A stretch of 64,000 bases of DNA from Gentiana macrophylla (Eukaryota > Streptophyta > Magnoliopsida > Gentianales > Gentianaceae), in NCBI GenBank assembly GCA_026214975.1, contig CM047817.1:93848773-93912772 (forward strand), written 5' to 3'. The translations under genes were made by a program, and so were the position numbers. Below, one piece after another: positions 46,900 to 57,283 of this stretch. The notes under the pieces are model-generated. The model worked only from the letters and a program-made list of their open reading frames with translations. It did no database searches and was not told the DNA's origin. The first letter of the stretch is position 1. Each line of letters starts with the position of its first letter.

Positions 46900-49190
46900 A
46901 AGGGTGATTCCTATCTCCCAGTCTAAGAACACTATCTCAAAGGAAAAATGACTAAGTATCCTTTCAATTAGGAAAGGGTAATAGAGCTAAAGAAGTATCA
47001 TAGCTTGTTCATGTTGACCTTCGGGGTCTTATGAGGATACGAGCCAGTTGGAGCTTTTGAGTAATAGACATTTTGTCTAATGACTACTCGAAACGCTGAT
47101 TAGTTTATCTAAATATTTGGAGGAATCTCTGATATTACCAGAGAAACGAGTATTCCATGCTCAGATATAGGCTATAGCATAGTTTTGGCAGTGATGCTCG
47201 GCCTACCTCTGAGTGAAATGATTTCACCGAAAGGATAAACCATGGATTGCCTTATATTATTATTGATATGATACAATACACTGCTTAACTCGATTAAGAT
47301 ATTAGTTGCAAAATAACGGTATACATTGTTATGTAATACCGAGAAGTCCACCTAGAAGATGCTTATGAATTTATGGATAAGCAGTGAATTATGTTTACTC
47401 CACTTCCGTAAATAGAGGCGTTTAGCGCTAATACTTGAAGGTAGGACTGGAGATTTTCCATACACGTTCAGATGGTGACTGTTCGTGAAATATCTTAATG
47501 GAATGAGTAAAGGTTGGTTATGATATTCTTAAGATCGGATCGTGATGGTTGTACTATCCAAGCCTTTCTGAAAGGATGTTTAAATAACAACCTTAGACCT
47601 TGAAGTACAGTTATTGAAGGAGTTACTATCTGATTTAATCAGACCACATCCAACATTGGTTGTTGAGGATAACGCTGATAAATACTACTGAACTAGATCA
47701 AAATATCAAACCACCCAAATGCAGTGGGAGTATGGTTTATCCATTGACTCGCTGTGATTATGCAGACTTTACAGTCTGCTGGGGGTGATTGATAACCTAT
47801 GGTCTTTTGGAAGGACTGTATAGGATTCTGATAAAAAGAAGGTTGGTTTAAAACCATAAACCTGTAAATGGAGTTTTGGTACTCCAGTTCTGTTCTTACT
47901 CTTGTAGAACCACCTGAGTGTCTCAGGCCCAGTGGGAGAAATTGGATCTACGTGTAAAGAGTCGAATGAATGAGAAAGTTTAACTTTCAAGGCAAAGCCA
48001 AGTGGTCTAGGGGAAATTCCCTGAGAAGTAGATAGTTCAATTGGGGTGATGACCTGAACTCTCTCACCATTCAGCCGTGCTTGACTCCATGGAAAGCAAA
48101 AAGATTACCAGGGGTGATGCCCTGAAACTTTCTTGCCCAATAATAGAGCTTGAATTCATTCGGAATAGAAGGGTTTTACCTTAAAACCAATGGCAGATTG
48201 ACTGGCTATGCTTATATCCATTGGTGGATTAAAGCAAACCTCTAGGTCATTAAAAGCCATATGTTTGAAATGTGGGGCTTGACCAGAGTATTGATGAGTC
48301 TTTTGTAGACTGAAGAATCAATATTGGTAAAGTAGTTGATGTTAGTGTTTATAAAGGATAACACTGCAACAGTTGAGGACAACTTGACTGTGTTATCTGA
48401 AGTCAAGAACTGATGAGCCAAAGCTTCTCTGAATCAGAGAAGTGGACTATCTTCTTAGAATTCGATTCGGTCGAATTCATGAGAACGAGTTGCGCCAGTA
48501 TCCCATCCATCTTATTGGTTAAGATGATAATGCATTTTCATATGCAATATTCAACGAGAGGTTTCCTACCCAACTACTCACAGAATAATTCTCTTAGTCT
48601 TCGGATATAGAGTAAATGGGATATGTTCTCTTTTGGATAGAGAAAGTCAGATTATTGAAGTCAATTAAAGTCGAATCTTGGATTCAGACGTTGAATAGAA
48701 GTATAGTGCATGCTCAAGTATCTTTGGAGAACGAGGAGTAATATGCGTCTATATTCAGGTGCATACCTGAGTATTGTTGATTACACTGATTCTGGCTTAC
48801 AGTCAGATTAGGGATGGTCGTTGATTGATCTCGGGCTCAGTGTTTTCTCATAGTGATAGAGCTATAGTCTGGAGCAATCCAGTACTGCCAATTTGACTCT
48901 GTTAGTCGAATACATAGTAGTTTTGGAGCCGTTAAAGAGGCAGTGTGGCCTGAGAAGTTCTTTGTTGGACCGGGAAGTGATTCCAGGTCTCGATGAGCCG
49001 ATACCATTTTACTGTGAAAACAGTTGAGAGGTAGCTCATGCATATGATCTTCGCAATCATAAGAGGTCAATAACATATTGAGAAAGAGTACCACCACCTG
49101 CTCATATAGATCGTGTGGAGAGGCGACGTTTCGGTCCTAAAGATCGCCTCAAAACTGACAACCTAGCTGATCAGTTTACCAAGTTGCGTG
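46900..49190 (+). pseudogene. Degenerate copia pol inside the 42.4-51.2 kb element
   Basis: The plus strand has recognisable but broken pieces: KMTKYPFN then HSLFMLTFG (end of the zinc domain and start of integrase, 46950-47040), and NDYSKR near 47080. STVEAEYIVV near 48890, PIPFYCENSGAIAQA near 48995, a RNHKRSKHIERKYHHL segment near 49050, and VLKIASKDNLADQFTK near 49135-49185 correspond to the RNase H end. Frames change often and stops are frequent. In an active relative this polyprotein would carry integrase, reverse transcriptase and RNase H. Confidence 0.65.
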
Positions 49191-49329
49191 ACATCTAATG
49201 TCATTGATAAGCACTTGGCGGGTACGAAATTGGGAGGTATGTCTCATCTACTTTAGAGCAAGTGAGAGAGTGCCGTGGATAGATAGAATAAGGGTGTGGT
49301 GCTCTAAAATAATTGTTGCTTGTCTTTAT

Positions 49330-49404
49330 GGGCAAGTGGGAGATTGTTAGATGTAGAGTGCCCAAAAGGCAATGGTTGCTTGTCTGTACGGGCAAGTGAG
49401 AGAT
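49330..49404 (+). other. Duplicated polypurine tract / LTR start
   Basis: GGGCAAGTGGGAGATTGTTA at 49330 followed by GATGTAGAGTGCCCAAAAGGCAA imitates the true junction at 49391-49430 (GGGCAAGTGAGAGATTATTG, then GAAGTAGCACCCGAAAGGCAA). The second PPT is the one joined to the present LTR. Confidence 0.7.
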
Positions 49405-51165
49405 TATTGGAAGTAGCACCCGAAAGGCAATTTCTGTAATTGTTTTTATAATTAATAAATGAGAGATTTATTCTCATCTTATTATTTGCTTCATGCTTAT
49501 AAGTAATACACTGCTGAAAACCCCAAGTCGTATCATATGTAGCCATATAACTTAGTGTTTGTCACACATGAGGATTAAGTTTATGGTGATACACTTGAAC
49601 TATTAGTCTGTGGTGCACTTAATCAAAGTATGCGGTCTATTGATTAAACCACCTTTAATGCGCCCAGAACACTTTATGGTGTGACCGTCTTATCCGGACC
49701 GTCGACATTGGTTGTCTAAGTGGGTCATTTATATATGATGTAGTCATATAAGACTGGACCGATTTAATTTGAGTTTCTCATATAATTCCGTGATTGAGAA
49801 ATCTTATTAAATCACAAGATGATCATATATGGATTAACCTTAATCGTGAAGTGATTACAGACTCCTACTTGTTTTAGGATAGGGTTTGATGTGTTCGTTA
49901 AGGATCGCTAAGAGGTGCGGTCCAAATCACTTTCACATTGGCACTATTCTGGAATGAGTGAGAAGTGTGTGTCTCACAGATATGGAATCCATTCCTTCCC
50001 GCGGGAAGTAGAAAGACAATCCCCTTATTTGTTGATCCTAGAAACTGATCGATCCGCGGAGTTCGTATTGGTTATGAACTAATTGATCACTAGTGGGTTA
50101 ATGGTAAATAAGGATAAGATGTATTGAAGAAGGTTTATGGAAATAATCCTACTTCATTACGGATAGTCTATGGAGGGTTAGTTTATATGTAATGATTATA
50201 TCAATGGACACTTATCGACTCGACTCGACGTTTTGAGAATAAGTTATATCTATAATCGATAGAGTTCAGTTTCGGGTTTCTGGTGGCGTAATTCCGGAAT
50301 TAATGAATTATGTAGAAATATTTTTGTTCGATGAATATTTTATTTAATTTATTGTAGCTACTGGTTATAGGTCCATGGTCCCCGGGTTGGCTCCTAACAC
50401 GCGAGTGTTTTCTCGTTTTATGGAACCTTGAGAATAAATTAAATAGTTAGTCTATTTAATGAATATGCAATATTATTTATTTGGTAAATAATAAGTAAAA
50501 TAGAAAAGACATTTTCTATTAAAAAGTGATTAAAAAGTGGCGCCACATTGTAGATAATTTAGGAGAAGAAATTTTCATAGATTATGTCACATGTATAATT
50601 AGTTAATATCTATTTGTTGGGTAATTAATGGAAAAATAAGAGATTGATTTTTTGGGAATTATCTCTTATCTTTTGGCAAATATCTTTTCCTTGTGGGAAT
50701 AGGTAAATGTGGTGAGAAATGGATAACTCTCTTGGCTAGTTATTTTCCTATATAAAGAGAGTTCCTCCCAACACAATTACACACAAAAAAATTTCGCCAC
50801 TTAAAAATTAAAAAGGAAGAAAAATTAGTTTCTTGCCTTAGTCATTTAGAGAAGAAAAACCTAGTGCATGTTCGAGGAGGTTCTACGGCGAGGATCGACG
50901 TCCACCAATCGTCGCTAGGAGATACAATCCGGAAGAATACGGCATCTCCCTTTGGTCGACTATTTCTTCCTCTCCGTTAAGGTAAATCTTCAACCTTCTT
51001 ATAGTCGTATTAATTATTTATACGAATCGAATCGTGGTAAAATCGCATGCGAATTTATTCGTAGCTTCCGCTGTGCTAGATCGTGTGTCTCGATCGGTGC
51101 TGTGAATCAGATCTGACGATCCAATTATGGATCGGATCCGGATTCAGGTTTCTGTATATCCAGCA
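49405..51165 (+). repeat. 3' LTR of the copia element (1761 bp)
   Basis: Starts TATTGGAAGTAGCACCCG (first G mutated to A) and ends ATATCCAGCA, followed by target duplication ATAAA. Confidence 0.9.
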
Positions 51166-51826
51166 ATAAATCACTCTTGATACCACATTAAAATTTTTTA
51201 TTATTTTGAACACCATAACGTCGGTGGAACCGACGGCCGTTTGCAGTACAATCGTCACTAAATTTGACGCTGGAATACCAAATCACTTTTTATATTCTTT
51301 AGACTGTTTGACACGTGATTTTTTTTATACCAAATGAATGAACACGAGATCAATGACGTATTCATTAATGATAAGAAGGAGAAATGCCATATAGAAAAAT
51401 GAGTGAAACACATTTTCAAGCATATTAATGATCTGGAAGCTAAGCGTCCCGGGGGATTTGACCTTGTAGTTATGGTCCGCTTATTGTTTTTCTATAATGT
51501 TTCATTACGTAAAGTCAAAGCTAAAGAGATCGACTTTATGACATTGTTCTCCGATACATCGCATTGTGGTTTATTTTGTAGGCGGAAACTCCTGATAAGG
51601 CTGGAAGAGAAGTGATTCACAATCGTCACATCTCTAAGAAAGAGCTACCTCTTGCAGAGAATGTGAGGTGTTTCTGTTGCTCTTTTTGTCTTGTACCTTG
51701 GATTTGTTACGGTTTAAGCTTATGCGATTTATTTCACGTTTGGCATTTATTCTTTGGTATTATCGTTGGTAACGATTTATGTTGTTGAGCCCGCCAGTGC
51801 CTTGCACGCTCATATCATATTCATTA

Positions 51827-51827
<1 letters not shown>
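51166..51827 (+). mobile_element. Helitron H4, segment 3 of 3
   Basis: ATAAATCACTCTTGATACCA resumes the H3-like sequence (compare 32305 onward). It includes AACACCATAACGTCGGTGGA and GGAAGCTAAGCGTCCCGGG, and ends GCCAGTGCCTTGCACGCTC, then ATTAG before T51828. The terminal CTAG has become TTAG. The three H4 pieces total about 1.7 kb, matching H3. Confidence 0.85.
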
Positions 51828-51828
<1 letters not shown>

Positions 51829-51881
<53 letters not shown>

Positions 51882-51930
51882 TATATATCATATTGAGATA
51901 TATGTCAATTAATATATCCCATATATCAAT

Positions 51931-51976
<46 letters not shown>
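51829..51976. repeat. Two (AT)n microsatellites
   Basis: (AT)n runs at about 51828-51880 and 51936-51976 flank an AT-rich spacer, beginning at the Helitron 3' terminus. Confidence 0.95.
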
Positions 51977-51978
<2 letters not shown>

Positions 51979-52248
51979 CTTACTAACCTTGGCCTTTATA
52001 ATATCTCCCATATCTCAATAGTCAATACCCAACAACTATGATTAGAAAAAGTGTGCCAACATTTTTCAGAGCTTAATTATTCGAGGTACTATCGGATACC
52101 AAAGGTGTGAATATTTCCCAACAAGATTTGTTAAATCCATAAAATTCATATGTCACTGCATTTTCATATGTCATTGTATCGCGTCATTTTTTACATGAAA
52201 AAAATATTCGATTTTCAGAATTTAAGTCCAAAAAATATCCAAAGAGAA
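51977..52248. other. Intergenic, no gene seen
   Basis: AT-rich sequence with no recognisable gene or repeat end. Confidence 0.45.
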
Positions 52249-52303
52249 CGAAAAGTGCGAACCATTTTTCACTCCCTGAAATGCTCAAGCAAGCAGTTGA
52301 GGG
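52249..52303 (-). pseudogene. 55-bp copy of the NLR leader and start codon
   Basis: ACGAAAAGTGCGAACCATTTTTCACTC and the following CCTGAAATGCTCAAGCAAGC through GTTGAGGG match 27446-27500 with about three differences. The copy includes the ATG (codons M-V-R-T-F versus M-V-H-T-F), the upstream in-frame TGA and 40 bases of leader. Downstream coding similarity stops at once. The leader side is cut by a copia LTR. Confidence 0.8.
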
Positions 52304-52876
52304 TGTAGCTTTCTAAGATAGAATAAAAGAATTATCTTATTAGATTGAATGAAAGAACAGAGTATAAATAGATTACAAAGAATAGAATACTAACAGCTAG
52401 GAGACAAGGCATTTAATGCAGCAGTATCATTGTCTAGAAAGGTGGCTAATAGTGTAGACAGATAGTGGTTGGAGTAGTAATGCAGCGGATTTAAAGAGGT
52501 AAAAAAATAGAATAATAAAGACATAATATTATACTTTATAATTAGTATAATATATGTATTAATACTCCTCCTCAAGCTGGTTTATAGATGTTCAATAAAC
52601 CAAGCTTGGAGATGCAGAACTGAGTTTGAACTTTAGGTAGACCTTTGGTGAAGATATCTGCAACTTGAAGCTTTGTAGGACCATAGATTAGACACATACC
52701 CCCATCTTCAAGTTTTTCTTTGATGAAATGTTTGTCAATCTCAACATGTTTGGTTCTATCATGTTGGACATGATTGTTGGCAATGCTGATTGCAAACTTG
52801 CTATCACTATACAATCTGTGGGGCCAACCATAGGTTGTCTAAGTTTAGTGAGGACCTTTCTCACCCATATGAGCTC
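52304..52876 (-). mobile_element. Copia remnant, 3' LTR and RNase H end (part 1)
   Basis: The LTR at 52304-52564 (TGTAGC...TATTAATA on the plus strand) is preceded on the minus strand by the polypurine tract CTTGAGGAGGAG. Upstream coding (52814-52572) reads MYSDSKFAISIANN, HDRTKHVEIDKHFIKEKL and LQVADIFTKGLPK, the classic copia RNase H ending. The element was inserted in the NLR-leader copy (flank GAGGG). Confidence 0.85.
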
Positions 52877-54587
52877 TGTTGGTCCCTTGAAAAGGCTTTG
52901 GTTAAGTTTAGGGGGGGTGAATAAACTTAACACTTAAAACTTTTGGAGTTAACAAACTCAAAGAAGTTCGATGAGCTCTTTGATCGCTCGATGGTCTGTG
53001 ACCACTCGATAGTCTGGCCGACATTTCAAGAGTCTCACTGACTGTTGATTTTACTGAATTTGTTGCATCAGAATGTATTCAAGTTAAGCCTTATTACTTG
53101 TTGTTAAAATATGATACCAAGTATTAGATACTCAGTAGTGTAAGTGTGTGATTCAGTTGCTAGTTTAAGTAGGTTGATGTGCTAAATATACTAAATGCAG
53201 AAAGTAAGTAGGCAGATTTTATAGTGGTTCCAGGTGGTGTAATCCTGCCAGTCCACTCTTCTCCTGTGAAGTTGGAGGTAATTCACTAGAGATCTTTGAG
53301 GTTGCAGTTACAAAAATCCCTAAGTTGTTTGTCCTTCACCAATAACTATGGCTTCACAAACTTGAACACTTGGAACATGTAGGATTGCTGCTCCAAAGTC
53401 TTCCACTGGTCCTTGAAGGGTAGGATTGCCTCTTCACCAGCTCCACCACAAACAACAGTCCTTAACACCCAAAGATGCTTCACTGTCTTCAGCAGGTTTC
53501 TTGTAAAAGAAAGTTTGAATCAAGTAAGTGATTCCGCTTTCAGCAGCTTAATCAGGATGAAATGATCAGCAGTTTGAAGTCTTCAAGTGTGTAAACTTGA
53601 TGTAGCTTGATAATAGAGTACACTTGAAGAATTTACTGGATCAGTAGCTTTAAGTTCAGTAGGGTCAGCAGGGTGATTTTCTTGATAATAAACTTGATAG
53701 CTTCAGCCAAATTATCTTGTTGTTCATCATCTGTATCTGAATCAGGAGTCCTCTATTTATAGGTGAGAATCCTGTGACTTATGTTTGAAATTCAAACATA
53801 GCCGTTTCAGATTTGTCCCTTTCATGACTTGCATTCTCACTCCTCAGACATAGTAATCGACATCGCTTGCTTTGCTTTTTGACAGCTTTCGATCATCCGC
53901 CCTTTGACTTATATACATTGGATAAAGCTCTGAATCTTTCCAACGTCCCTTTAATCTTAGCCATTGATTTGTTGACAAAATCAAGAGTTGTTATATGTCC
54001 TTATCCTTGTAATCCTCCAACGTAACCTTTGATTAAATCGAAATATGTATTCAGCAGGTTCTTGTGTATGTAAGTCTGCTGAAATACTTGTCAGTCAGCT
54101 GTCCAAAGTTTGATGTGTTTGTAAAACACTTCAGCTGACTATCTTTTATCTAATTTTTATTTATGAAGTTAGATTACACCAATTTGAGCATAACTAAGTT
54201 CCAATCACCACTTAACTTATGGAACTTAGACCTTGTACACAAGGTATATGTAATCAGTTTTAGGTCATCACAGACTTCCCTAAATTCTGATTCCATATCC
54301 TTGACTTTAAATACTAAGTTTGATCCCTTAGCCTTCAATAACCGAGTTTGAACCCTCAGCCTTAACTCTTCAGCAGGTTCTTAAATTAGTCTACTGACTC
54401 AGGTACCTTACTGACCTAGACAGGTCTACTGATGAAAGTCAGCTGACCATTTACAGTGCTTGTTTGATCAAACCTATACAAAGATCAAACTCTAATAAGC
54501 CTATACATTTGATCTAGATATCTTTCTGCCTTTGCTCTATAACAGCTAGTCTGGCACTCATCACTAAAACTTAAAATATGTCCAACA
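52877..54587. mobile_element. Solo LTR (1711 bp) with perfect TSD, inside copia RNase H
   Basis: The sequence TGTTGGTCCC...TGTCCAACA is flanked on both sides by AGCTC (52872-52876 and 54588-54592). Removing it restores continuity of the copia frame (HGICEL- / IWVRKVL-like). The start GGTCCCTTGAAAAGGC with GGGGGGGTGAATAAAC is typical of a long copia LTR group. A CTCTATTTATAGG TATA-like box lies at 53750. Orientation is not certain. Confidence 0.85.
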
Positions 54588-54895
54588 AGCTCACATATGC
54601 CAAGTGCTACAGCTCTGAATTATGCTTCAGCACTACTTCTAGCAACAATAACTTGTTTCTTGCTTCTCCATGATACAAGGTTGCCTCCTATAACATACAC
54701 CATCCAGAAGTGGATTTTCTGTCAACAACAGAGCTAGCCCAATCTGCATCCGCAAAACCTTCAATTGTGAGTGTTCATCCTCTTTTGTATAAGATTCCAA
54801 GTCTAGGATCATTCTTGAGGTATTTGAGTATCCTTAGAGCAGCTTCCATGTGAACTTTCCTAGGCATATGCATAAACTGGCTGACCTGTCCTTGC
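54588..54895 (-). mobile_element. Copia remnant, RT/RNase H (part 2)
   Basis: Minus-strand pieces: QFMHMPRKVHMEAALRILKY and LKNDPRLGILYKRG (54880-54775), EGFADADWASSVVDRKSTSG (54765-54705), and a degenerate copy of the SRKQxxVARSSxEAE region leading to ALGICEL at 54600. Stops are present. It continues in 52304-52876 after the solo LTR is removed. Confidence 0.85.
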
Positions 54896-55197
54896 ACCTG
54901 AAGCGTTCAATTCAATTTTCTGCTCAACCACTGCAATATTCTTCCAAATAAAATAATGTGCAAGTGTTAATTGGAACATAAATGACTCACAGAGTTGTGA
55001 GTTTTTGAAAGGTAGGTGATTCCGCCCGGATCGAATGACAAGAATGCATGGACATTTATATTCGGCTTGTTCTTCGTGGGATATCCAAGGTTTAAATTGT
55101 TTTTGTTTATTCACCTTTATCAAGTTGAAAGGGGCCAATGGTAAGCAGTAGTGACCTCTTACATTTTGCTCCACAATTGTTTCATTCAAGTTGTACT
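54896..55197 (-). other. Open minus-strand segment of unknown origin
   Basis: About 100 codons are open on the minus strand between the gypsy LTR at 55198 and the copia remnant, including NVRGHYCLPLAPFNLIKV, KPWISHEEQAEYKCPCILV and ESFMFQLTLAHYFIWKNI. I recognise no family. It may be the copia target DNA or a captured fragment. There is no start codon before the LTR that can be trusted. Confidence 0.35.
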
Positions 55198-57264
55198 TGT
55201 AACGCCCCGTTCCCGGATACCGAGTCCTTATCCGGAAAAGTGCGTTCGGCACGCATAGCAATAAATAAAATTTAATGCATACACGTCAGCCTCATTAATA
55301 ATCAGAGATACTAAATGACGCAGAAGCTAAAAGATAACTCGGAAATTAAAATTAAAAAAATTTATTAAAAAAAAAAACCAAACAACTGAAACGTCTCCCA
55401 AAAACCGAACCAGAGTTACAAGTGCTGTTCTACAAAAACCGAATCAAAAGAGAAACTAAACATCCAAAGAACATCATCCAAATCTTAAAGTACAACACCA
55501 TCGGAACTCCCTTAACAATATAAGAAATAAAAGGAAAGATAACAAAATTAGAAAGAAACACTGGGCTCCAAGCGTAGCCCCCGCTCATTCCTCGTCCTCA
55601 GGATAACCCTCAGCCGTCTCGTCATCCTCCGGATACACATCTAAAAGAAAGAAGGGACAAAACACAGAGAAATAACGGGTGAGTACAAAGTACTCAAGTA
55701 ACATGAATAGGTTCCGCACTATCAACGTTGCTCAACCAGTAAAAAAGGCGTCGCCGTCTTTTATTAGCTTTTCCGTTATTAACCTAGCTACCTATCACAT
55801 TGCGTTCATGGCACAACATGAGGTCCCTAGGGTTTCTAGCTTAGCTCACTATTTGTCACGCTAAGGTTGGCAAGGACACATACGACCGGTAATTACGCGC
55901 ACCGGTTACGATTACGACCTACTAGAATTGCGTCTCCAGTAGTACGAACAACTTGTGTTCGATAGTGCGCTGACCTGTGGATGTACTCTCGTGGAAGTCC
56001 GGATGACCACAGAGGGACACATCACATAGGGCCATATACACATCGACGGAGTATAAACGTGCCTTACGCAAGCCTCCCAAAGCATTTAATCTTTTAGCTA
56101 ACACATATGTAGTTTATTAAGTGTTTAACTAGCCACCTAGTTCATTCATATAAAAGGCCCTATCATCTACTCAAGGTCCTAGACCACTAGACTCTAACCT
56201 CCTAGCACATACACAGACAATGACGAACACTAGCTCGTCAAAGCACTAATTCCGTCAAGGCTCTAAGCACGGCCCCTAAAAACGATCACGGTTAGTGAAA
56301 ACTCCGTAAGGTTGGGTTCTATGCGCGTGGGAACTCCCTTCAGGACTTAGTTCAAGATTAGAGATCAGATTATAAAGCCCGGACATGAGCTGACCCCACG
56401 AGACACCTCAAACCAACATTTGCCCAAACAAGCTCTTATCCGTACGGATGGATAAGTTATCCGTATGGATGACCAGTCTATCCGTACGGATAAATTCCCC
56501 TACCGTCCGGATAATTCACAGTATCCCCAAAACTCCAAACCAGTGACTTATCCGTACGGATAAGCCTTCTATCCGTACGGATAGCCCCAAAATCCTGCAC
56601 GAAAACTGCAGAACAGCCCTGTACGATTTCCACCCCAAAACCAATCCCAACTCCTCATTTTATACACCAAACAGCAGTAAAACAGGTAATAAATTACAAA
56701 ACTCCAATTCACTGATTGGGCCCCTAAAATAGTACGAAGTCTAGCCACGTTACCTTTTGATTGCGTGGTTCTACGATTCCAAGCCCTCGAAGCACCAACA
56801 AGCCTTAATCCCTGAACCTATACAAACAACCAGACCTTAGGACCTTCCTACGATGTCAAAGCAGCAGTAAAACCGCACCTTGATGCTATTCATCAAGTTC
56901 TAGGCCAAAGAAGATGAAAACTCACCGGAACGAATTCACAAATCGTTTGTATCGGGAGAATCACCGCGATCCTCTGAACCTTTTCTTCTACTGCCGTCTG
57001 CACAAACGAGCCACGGATCAAACACCAAAATTCAACCTAGTGTGAGCCCTTTGATGGAGAAGTGAAGGAGAAGTGAGGATCAATTCTATTTTCCCGTTTA
57101 AATACCCCGACACCTTTAATTCCCGTTTACGTCGGCCAATCAGAATATTTCCTTTTATTCTAATTCTTATTCCTTTATTTAATCCTTTTATTAAATAAAA
57201 ACATAAAACCCCAATTATCATTAAAAGACAAAATTGCCCTTTTCGTAAAAATCGGGGTGTTACA
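55198..57264 (-). repeat. 3' LTR of a Tekay/Del-like gypsy element (2067 bp)
   Basis: On the plus strand it runs from TGTAACGCCCCG to CGGGGTGTTACA, the terminal pattern of chromovirus LTRs. On the minus strand it is preceded by a polypurine tract (57265-57283). Repeated ATCCGTACGGAT palindromes lie at 56440-56590. Confidence 0.9.
56436..56590. repeat. Repeated palindromes TTATCCGTACGGAT in the LTR
   Basis: ATCCGTACGGAT or one-base variants occur at about 56448, 56470 (GTATGG), 56490, 56511 (half, CGTCCGGAT), 56549 and 56571. The 12-bp core is a perfect palindrome. Confidence 0.9.
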
Positions 57265-57283
57265 TCCCTTCCCCCTTAAAAAG
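57265..57283 (-). other. Polypurine tract of the Tekay/Del-like element
   Basis: On the minus strand, TTAAGGGGGAAGGGA lies immediately before the TGTAACACCCCG start of the 3' LTR. This is the usual primer for plus-strand synthesis. Confidence 0.85.

Larger units (their letters stand above)
42384..51165 (+). mobile_element. Ty1/copia retrotransposon inserted in H4
   Basis: An 8782-bp element with LTRs 42384-44153 and 49405-51165, a tRNA-iMet primer site at 44156, a polypurine tract before the 3' LTR, and target duplication ATAAG/ATAAA. The internal 5.25 kb holds only traces of copia protein sequence in order: an EGKMTK-like pre-integrase end near 46930, an integrase start (LVHVDLRGLMRIRA) near 47010, and RNase H pieces near 48850-49190. 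Stops are dense throughout, so it cannot be autonomous. Confidence 0.85.
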
